NCBI GenBank assembly: GCA_016284045.1
Contig: JAEEOB010000053.1
Coordinates: forward strand, 1 to 64,000
Direction: 5' to 3'
Source: Bacteroidaceae bacterium
GTDB lineage: Bacteria > Bacteroidota > Bacteroidia > Bacteroidales > Bacteroidaceae
Length of the DNA: 64,000 nucleotides
In this document: positions 58,068 through 64,000 of the stretch, one piece after another
How the letters are laid out: the number at the start of each line of letters is the position of its first letter
Position numbering within the stretch: the stretch's first letter is position 1
Position numbers and translations under genes: made by a program
Notes under the pieces: model-generated
Databases searched by the model: none
What the model was told of the DNA's origin: nothing
Seen by the model: only the letters and a program-made list of their open reading frames with translations

Positions 58068-59174
58068 TTATAATAGTTTCCCTACATTCGATGAAGATGT
58101 CTTGTCGGCTTCCTTTACGCGCTGACCTGGTTTCAGGAAACGTACTCCGGCAGATACAACCGTCTCACCAGAAGAAAGGCCGGAAGTGACCTCAATATTA
58201 CCGCGTGTGTCGAGATTGCCTGTCTGGACAACACGGGGGATGACCACACTGCGGCTTTTGTCATATACAAATACTATTGAGCGGCCTTTGCTGTGAAGAA
58301 TACAGGAAGATGGAATCAGAACTGTCCCGCCCCCGTCACCTTTCATATAGCTCACATAAACCATCGTCGTCATACCTGGAGTGATGCGGCCAATATCTGC
58401 GCCGGATTTAAAGCTTAATCGAACCATATAAAGCTGACTGGCATTAGCTTCCTTGCTCATCCGGGAAATATCTAAGGAATAAATATTGTCGGGCATCACA
58501 TCAAATGAACAAATGGCACGGGTCATCTCACTCCGCCGGCTGTAATCTGAACCGGGAATGAATATCTCAACTTCGATGTTGTTGGAAGAGAAAAGAGACA
58601 GTACTGACATTCCGGCTCCTACGTTCTCACCGGCATCGCGGTGTTTGCTCTGAACATATCCGTCAATTGGAGAATAAAGCTTGCAATAACGAACTTCATC
58701 ACGGTGGTGAGCAAGCTTCTCTTCTATCTGCTGAAGACCATAACGGGCCTTGTCGTAATTCGAGGCGGTGGCGGTGCCTTCTTGATACATTGAGATCACA
58801 CGCTCTGCGTCTGCTTTGATTTGGGAATATTCAGCCTCTGTAGCTTTCAGCTGGACCTCATAGTCGTGCGGATCTATTTCGGCTATCAGCTGACCCTTAC
58901 GGACATGATCACCCTCTTTCACATATACTTTTGATAAAGTACCGCTAACCTTAAACGATGGGCTTACAACATCCGAAGCTTTTGTCTTACCGGGATAGCT
59001 GATCATGCTTTCCTCACCCGTCGATTCAGCAATCGTTGTCTTTACGTATTGAATACTTTTCTCATGAACTTTTTCCTCGTGGCAGCCAACCAACGACAGT
59101 TGTAGTAAAACCACACACATTTGCAGACAACAAAAGGAAATTGTCCGCAAAGGCAGCCTTATTTTTTTTGACAT
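58068..59174 (-). CDS. RND efflux membrane-fusion lipoprotein
   Basis: 368 aa. Lipoprotein-type signal with LSLVGC near residue 31. Lipoyl-like and coiled-coil parts (SGTLSKVYVKEGDHVRKGQLIAEIDPHDYEVQLK ... YCKLYSPIDGYVQSKHRDAGENVGAG) and beta-barrel segments (GRITPGMTTMVYV) are those of HlyD/AcrA-type periplasmic adaptors. It is the first gene of the operon, 151 bp before the RND gene, and is transcribed away from the AraC-family gene at 59594. Confidence 0.92.
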   Translation of the reverse strand: MSKKIRLPLRTISFCCLQMCVVLLQLSLVGCHEEKVHEKSIQYVKTTIAESTGEESMISYPGKTKASDVVSPSFKVSGTLSKVYVKEGDHVRKGQLIAEIDPHDYEVQLKATEAEYSQIKADAERVISMYQEGTATASNYDKARYGLQQIEEKLAHHRDEVRYCKLYSPIDGYVQSKHRDAGENVGAGMSVLSLFSSNNIEVEIFIPGSDYSRRSEMTRAICSFDVMPDNIYSLDISRMSKEANASQLYMVRLSFKSGADIGRITPGMTTMVYVSYMKGDGGGTVLIPSSCILHSKGRSIVFVYDKSRSVVIPRVVQTGNLDTRGNIEVTSGLSSGETVVSAGVRFLKPGQRVKEADKTSSSNVGKLL

Positions 59175-59593
59175 CTTTTTTGCTGTTTGATGGTTATGTT
59201 GAATAATTTATTTTTTACAAATTTACGCTTTTTATGTGAATTATTGTCGCTAATTCTTGAAAAAAAATTCTTTTTGCAAAGTTACCTCATAATAATCAAT
59301 TAGAAAAGGTTATTTTGTAATGTCTCATGTCGTTTTTGTACTAATTTTGGCTATTTTGAATCCTTTTTAGACTACATATTGAACATTTTAGCATTTTTCT
59401 TTCGTGAAAGACAATTTAATCATTAATTTTGTAGGAAGAATCATTTGATGTCTTTAAAACTGTCTTCCACGAGCCTCAGGCTCGTTAACTTCCATTTTAA
59501 ATCCGAACCACTTTCATAAATCTTACATCTTACATAATTAAATCTTTTAATTAACTCGGCTTCCTTTTTTACTTCAGAAACTCGAATTTAAAT
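59175..59593. promoter_or_regulatory. Divergent promoter region between efflux operon and AraC-family gene
   Basis: Minus strand: TAAATTTG (59218-59225) and TAACTTTG (59277-59284) are possible -7 boxes for the efflux operon. Plus strand: TAATTTTG (59424-59431) may serve the AraC-family gene. CGAGCC (59470-59475) pairs with GGCTCG (59479-59484) in its leader. Shared regulation of the pump by the AraC-type protein is plausible from this arrangement. Confidence 0.5.
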
Positions 59594-60460
59594 ATGACAA
59601 ATGACAACGTAATCTATAGAATCATTTCTGGGAATAAAAACGAGGGATTTATACCTGGAGATAAACCAGTCAGGTTTGCACAGAGCGGAATGTTCATCTG
59701 CACTAAGGGGGAAGTCGAAATATTGCTCGACGACAACCGGTTTTTATGTACAGAAAACGATATTGTAGTTTATTTCCCCTTTTCTGTACTTAAAATAATC
59801 TATGCCTCTGATGATCTTTATGGGTTCATGATGTCTGTCGATGTAAATGTTGTACAACCATTGCTCACGAAAATCACTGATGTCGATTCTATTCTTAATT
59901 TAAGGCAGAATCCTGTCACGAAGCTCTCTCAGGCTAATCTCAATGCCATCAACTTTTATATAGAACTTTATCAGAAACATCTTTTGTTGTCAAAACAGTA
60001 TGCTGCTAATAACCAAAGACGTTTCTGGCAGCTTAATAATCTTCAAATAGAAAATGTCAAGATGAATCTGGTTCTGCAGATTATTCTGGCGTTCACAAAT
60101 ACTGAAAACAAACTAAAAAACACCATCGACAGAAGGGATGATATCGTAAGAAAATTCCTAAACGACCTCAGGGATAATTATGTTGAGCAGCACGATGTTA
60201 CTTTCTATGCAAGCAGACAGTTTTTATCCATGAGGTATTTCTCGTCTGTAGTCAAGATGAGAACAGGACAAACACCATCACAGTGGATTGCATCGGTTCT
60301 CGTTAGAGAGGCGAAAGAATTTCTCACGGATTCAAATCTCACAATCAAGGAAATTTCTGAAAAAATGAATTTTCCAAACCAGTCGTATTTCGGAAAATGG
60401 TTTAAAACACATGTCGGGATGGGACCGCTCGAATTCAAGAAAATAGAAAATATGCAATAA
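59594..60460 (+). CDS. AraC-family transcriptional regulator
   Basis: 288 aa. Residues about 1-150 form a cupin-like sensing domain (GMFICTKGEVEILLD, ENDIVVYFPFS). Residues about 185-285 are a double HTH of AraC type (TFYASRQFLSMRYFSSVVKMRTGQTPSQWI, LTIKEISEKMNFPNQSYFGKWFKTHVGMGPLEF). No receiver domain. It is divergent from the MFP-RND-OMF operon and may control it, and lies 92 bp before the large sensor protein. Confidence 0.92.
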   Translation: MTNDNVIYRIISGNKNEGFIPGDKPVRFAQSGMFICTKGEVEILLDDNRFLCTENDIVVYFPFSVLKIIYASDDLYGFMMSVDVNVVQPLLTKITDVDSILNLRQNPVTKLSQANLNAINFYIELYQKHLLLSKQYAANNQRRFWQLNNLQIENVKMNLVLQIILAFTNTENKLKNTIDRRDDIVRKFLNDLRDNYVEQHDVTFYASRQFLSMRYFSSVVKMRTGQTPSQWIASVLVREAKEFLTDSNLTIKEISEKMNFPNQSYFGKWFKTHVGMGPLEFKKIENMQ

Positions 60461-60552
60461 CTTTTCAAATAAGTTTTTTTTTACTGTTGCTAAAATAATC
60501 AAATTGCATAAAAAAATGTAATTAGTTAATTTGTAAATCGTAAATATTTTTC

Positions 60553-63500
60553 ATGTTACATAAATTGATATACTTACCGTTATTTGCCGTTTTGATATCC
60601 ATGGCGGCAGCTTGTTCTTCCACAACCAGGGAAGACAGGGAGTTTGTCGATTTATGCAATGACAAAGCCTATGGTTTTTATTATGTCTCAACCGACTCAA
60701 TCATTAAATACGCAAATTCGGCCTTAACGCTGTCTGAAAATGAATCCAACTATAGCGACGGAAGAGATGAGGCTCTGTGCAATCTCGGGTTCGCTAAATA
60801 CATGACAATGGATTATGATTCGGCAAGTGCTTACCTGAGGAGGGTCATCGACAATTCATCAAACGAACTATACCGTCTTATTGCGGATGTCATCATGATG
60901 AAAATCTGTCAGAGAAGAGCGGTCAATAATGCTTTTTACGATTATCACAACGATGCACTACAGAAAATGGAAAGAATCAGGCCCGAAGTACGTAATATGA
61001 ATGAAAGACAAAGAAAAGCATGGAATTTCGCCGTTTCTGAATACCACCTCACTCTTTACGTCTATTATTTTTATTTGAGACAGGAAGGAGATGCCAATAA
61101 GGAAATCGATTTTATTACCAATAATCAGGAATACATCGAGAACGACGTACAGCAAAGACTTATGTTTTTGTTCCTTTTCGGAAATGCAAAGAACATTGAC
61201 AACAGGCTTACTGACGATAATACGGCTAACCTGCTGGAGGCTGCTACTCTCGCTAAGGCTAACAACTTCAATTATATTCTTGCCAAAGCACTTACCTCGG
61301 TGGCTGAAGATCTTATGAAAGCCAACGATTACAGACCAAGCAGCATTAATCTTATCAAAGAACTTGTGGATTTTCCTGATTCCTGCGATGACAAGCGGCT
61401 GCCACTTGAGATTTGCAATTTCGCGCTGCGAAAATTCCAGGATTACGGATCTCTTTTCGATGTCGGACAGACTTACAATACCATTGCTGATTATTATATC
61501 AGTGTCAACGAAAATGAGAAGGCACTGAACACAATGTTGAAGGCTCTCGAGTGTGTGAATATTCATCATAAAAGGGTGGCTGACGACAAAGATGTTTTAT
61601 GTGCTTTTTCTGACTCTGATCTTTTCACTGTCAACCAACAGCTGCAGAATAATGAGGAAAGCGATGAAAGGAAAAACCCTTATAATTCCATCGAAATGAA
61701 ATGGATTGGCGACTCCATACCATGTCTGCCTGAATGGATGGCAGATATCAGGGAACATTTCTGCATCGTATATAGTGCTATGGGGATGAAGCGACAGTCC
61801 GACTACAACCGGAATATCTTCCTCGATATTAAAGATATAACAAGGCAGGATAAGAAAATGGAACAGCTGCTCCAGACGCTGAAGGAAGAACAGAAAGATC
61901 TTAACCGATCGATGATTCTGTCTGCCATTTTGTTGATTCTCTTGGCTGTGGCTATGGCTTATTTCACAAGAAGAGTGCGGAAAAACTATCTTAGAAATTA
62001 TTATCTGGAGCTCAAAAGTGTTGAGAACGAGATGAGGAAATGGAGAGAGAGAACCGACAGTGATTTCTCTAATCTTAAAGAACATCATGAATTGGCTGTT
62101 GCTGAAAGGATTAGCAAGGAGAGAAGGCTGGAAGACCAGAAAAGACAGTATATTAATAAAGCCACTTGTCTATCTATCGTATATGCTATCACACCTTTCC
62201 TCGACAGGACGGTTAATGAGGTTCGCAAAGTCAGTGAGGAGATTTTAAAACTAAGACAGAGCCATTTTTCCCCAGATAAGGATGTTGACACACTGACTAA
62301 AGATGTCATAAACAATCGGCTCCAATATATTGCCGAACTTATAGAACGCATTAATATCTATAACGATATTCTTGCATCTTGGATTAAAATCAGACAGGGA
62401 GAGGTGTCGCTCAATATCGAGAATTTTGAGCTTCAGCCATTGTTTAATATCATGAATAGTAATCAAAGAACTTTCAAGGCGAAAGGCATCAATCTGATTG
62501 TCAGACAAAACGATTGCGTCGTCAAGGCTGACAGGGCCCTCACCTTGTTCATGATGAACACGCTACTCGAGAATGCAAGGAAATATTCTTTTGAGGGGGG
62601 AACAGTCGAACTGGAGGCTTTGGAAAATGAACAGTATGTGGAAATTGCTGTCAATGATGAAGGTAGGGGAATGTCCAAGGAGGATGTCAACACCATACTC
62701 GAAGAGAAAGTTTACGACTCGTCGAAAATCGGGAATGCTGACAACGACGAAGAACTGAGGAAAAACAAGGGATTTGGATTCGGGTTGCTCAACTGTAAGG
62801 GAATCATAGAGAAATATAAGAAAACTAACACCATTTTCAATGTATGTAAGTTCGGAATTGAAAGTGAGATAGGCAAAGGAAGCCGGTTCTTTTTCCGACT
62901 GCCTAAAGGAGTCTTGAGAAAGACGTTTATGATTATGCTTGGCATAATCTCTATCACGTGCTTTTCATGTAAGAGAGAACATCAAAAACTCGACATTGTC
63001 CACGACAAGATTTCGGCTATGCCTGATGATCCGGATGTGAAAATGGCGTATTTCTTCGTACAGGATATGCTCGACGCCAATGTCAACCAGCAATATGAGC
63101 AGGCTCTCCTTTTTGCTGACTCTGCCATTTACCATCTCAATGCCTTCTATATCAAGAATAAAAAGCATTCCGATAAGCGCATTTATCTTTTCGATGAGAA
63201 TGAAATGAATGAGGTGGAGTGGTGGAATGAAGATTTTGTTACCGATTATCAAACAATTATGCAAATGAGAAACGAAGCGGCGATAGCTGCACTTGGATTA
63301 AAGCAATGGAATTTATACTATTATAACAATGAGATTTTCAACAGGCTTCATAAACTGTCTTCCCAGGATGTCAAAATTGAGGTAAGATGCAACGAAATCA
63401 GACAGGCAAACAACAACAGGAAGACATTGCTTTTTGTCGTTATTGCTGCTTTGATTTCTGGAACGTTGTTCTATTATTTTGTGTATTATAAGAATAACAT

Positions 63501-64000
63501 CCTGCCCACATTCGCTCTTCGGCAGATTCTCGAACTGAATAGAAGAATTTTTAATAACAGCGACGAAAAACAGCTGGCTACAATTATCAGACAGGGGGTC
63601 AACGAGGTAAGAAGAACAAACGGAGTGGTACTCTGTCTCAACAAAGAGACTGTCTATTTCTCAGAGAACTGCCCACAGCAGGAATATCTCGATTCTGTCA
63701 TCAGAGATGCCTACATTAAGAAAGAAAATATGGTGCTCGACGATGGTAAGACGCGAATCTATACTCTTGACATAGAGAATGGAGCTTATATCGGTGTGAT
63801 TGCTTTTCTTCTTTATAGCGGAAATTTGAATGATAATGACGAAAGGCTTCTTAAGAAAATTGCACAATATACGGCTGAGAACATATATTATTCCTCCGTA
63901 AGATTGGAGAAAATCAATGCCGACATTGAACTTGTTGAGGATGAAAAAAGAAGGGCGGAAAGAGAGGCGAATATGGTGCATGTGCAGAACCTTGTCATCG
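60553..64000 (+). CDS. Large double receptor-kinase-like sensor (DUF5112/DUF5113-type), truncated by window end
   Basis: One uninterrupted frame from ATG 60553 to the window end (at least 1149 aa, no stop). The N-terminus is a lipoprotein-like signal (LISMAAAC-SS). Residues about 25-450 are helical, TPR-like and probably periplasmic. A membrane segment lies near 450-475. A kinase-like part (about 480-785) has an N box (LLENARKYS), G1 (NDEGRGM) and G2 (GFGFGLLNC), but its H-box region (about 532-550, NKATCLSIVYAITPFLDR) has no histidine. A second membrane segment (788-811) returns to the periplasm, followed by another helical sensor part, a third membrane segment (about 957-980), a GAF-like region and the start of what should be another kinase core. 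The order resembles Bacteroidetes sensors annotated DUF5112/DUF5113. A TAAATCGTAAAT element lies 6 bp before the ATG. Confidence 0.85.
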   Translation, partial: MLHKLIYLPLFAVLISMAAACSSTTREDREFVDLCNDKAYGFYYVSTDSIIKYANSALTLSENESNYSDGRDEALCNLGFAKYMTMDYDSASAYLRRVIDNSSNELYRLIADVIMMKICQRRAVNNAFYDYHNDALQKMERIRPEVRNMNERQRKAWNFAVSEYHLTLYVYYFYLRQEGDANKEIDFITNNQEYIENDVQQRLMFLFLFGNAKNIDNRLTDDNTANLLEAATLAKANNFNYILAKALTSVAEDLMKANDYRPSSINLIKELVDFPDSCDDKRLPLEICNFALRKFQDYGSLFDVGQTYNTIADYYISVNENEKALNTMLKALECVNIHHKRVADDKDVLCAFSDSDLFTVNQQLQNNEESDERKNPYNSIEMKWIGDSIPCLPEWMADIREHFCIVYSAMGMKRQSDYNRNIFLDIKDITRQDKKMEQLLQTLKEEQKDLNRSMILSAILLILLAVAMAYFTRRVRKNYLRNYYLELKSVENEMRKWRERTDSDFSNLKEHHELAVAERISKERRLEDQKRQYINKATCLSIVYAITPFLDRTVNEVRKVSEEILKLRQSHFSPDKDVDTLTKDVINNRLQYIAELIERINIYNDILASWIKIRQGEVSLNIENFELQPLFNIMNSNQRTFKAKGINLIVRQNDCVVKADRALTLFMMNTLLENARKYSFEGGTVELEALENEQYVEIAVNDEGRGMSKEDVNTILEEKVYDSSKIGNADNDEELRKNKGFGFGLLNCKGIIEKYKKTNTIFNVCKFGIESEIGKGSRFFFRLPKGVLRKTFMIMLGIISITCFSCKREHQKLDIVHDKISAMPDDPDVKMAYFFVQDMLDANVNQQYEQALLFADSAIYHLNAFYIKNKKHSDKRIYLFDENEMNEVEWWNEDFVTDYQTIMQMRNEAAIAALGLKQWNLYYYNNEIFNRLHKLSSQDVKIEVRCNEIRQANNNRKTLLFVVIAALISGTLFYYFVYYKNNILPTFALRQILELNRRIFNNSDEKQLATIIRQGVNEVRRTNGVVLCLNKETVYFSENCPQQEYLDSVIRDAYIKKENMVLDDGKTRIYTLDIENGAYIGVIAFLLYSGNLNDNDERLLKKIAQYTAENIYYSSVRLEKINADIELVEDEKRRAEREANMVHVQNLVI

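Overview
The window looks like a chromosomal segment of a plant-fibre-degrading Bacteroidetes, most likely a Prevotella-type (rumen or gut) organism. The evidence is: promoters of the TAnnTTTG (-7) type with almost no Shine-Dalgarno sequences; type IX secretion (T9SS)-like C-terminal sorting domains of the form DLSGR.V...KGIYIINGKK; a hybrid two-component regulator (HTCS); and a GH10-CE1 protein with the architecture and length of the Prevotella ruminicola xylanase/feruloyl esterase Xyn10D-Fae1A. No database search was possible, so family names rest on motifs and domain order.

Region 1 (766-27380) holds six very large secreted proteins, all ending in a T9SS-type CTD: a 1270-aa protein without a recognisable catalytic domain, a CE1...CE6 double esterase (1716 aa), a GH5 enzyme (1469 aa), a GH98 enzyme (1640 aa), a PL1 pectate lyase (905 aa) and a GH30 xylanase (1300 aa). 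Four of them carry the same ordered series of accessory beta-sandwich modules (called A-B-C-D-E-F here) in different allelic combinations, which points to module shuffling. Two 64-aa acidic peptides ending in Leu-Trp follow the first two large genes.

Region 2 (27573-42766) carries enzymes with ordinary signal peptides and no CTD, probably periplasmic: GH10-CE1, a compact CE1-CE6, GH115 alpha-glucuronidase, GH95 (overlapping GH115 by 4 bp) and two GH43 enzymes. It ends with a FAS1-domain surface lipoprotein. Together, regions 1 and 2 form a two-tier system for complex acetylated, feruloylated glucuronoarabinoxylan: surface or extracellular endo-enzymes and esterases cut and deacylate the polymer, and periplasmic exo-enzymes finish the oligosaccharides. 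No SusC/SusD pair is present. A convergent HTCS (42956-47110, minus) is the obvious regulator.

Region 3 (47111-51356) has a long AT-rich leader and a 1100-aa secreted multi-CBM-like protein ending in a dockerin-like EF-hand pair, followed by a clear intrinsic terminator.

Region 4 (51536-59174, minus) has a subtilisin-family protease and a tripartite RND efflux operon (MFP, RND, OMF). A divergent AraC-family regulator follows (59594-60460), then a very large double receptor-kinase-like protein (60553 to beyond the window end) with two periplasmic sensor parts and a first kinase core lacking an obvious phospho-accepting histidine.

The intergenic regions are rich in small repeat families: a 99-bp tandem repeat, a 10-bp helical-period repeat array, TTCACTATT arrays, TAAATCGTAAAT elements and several related hairpins.
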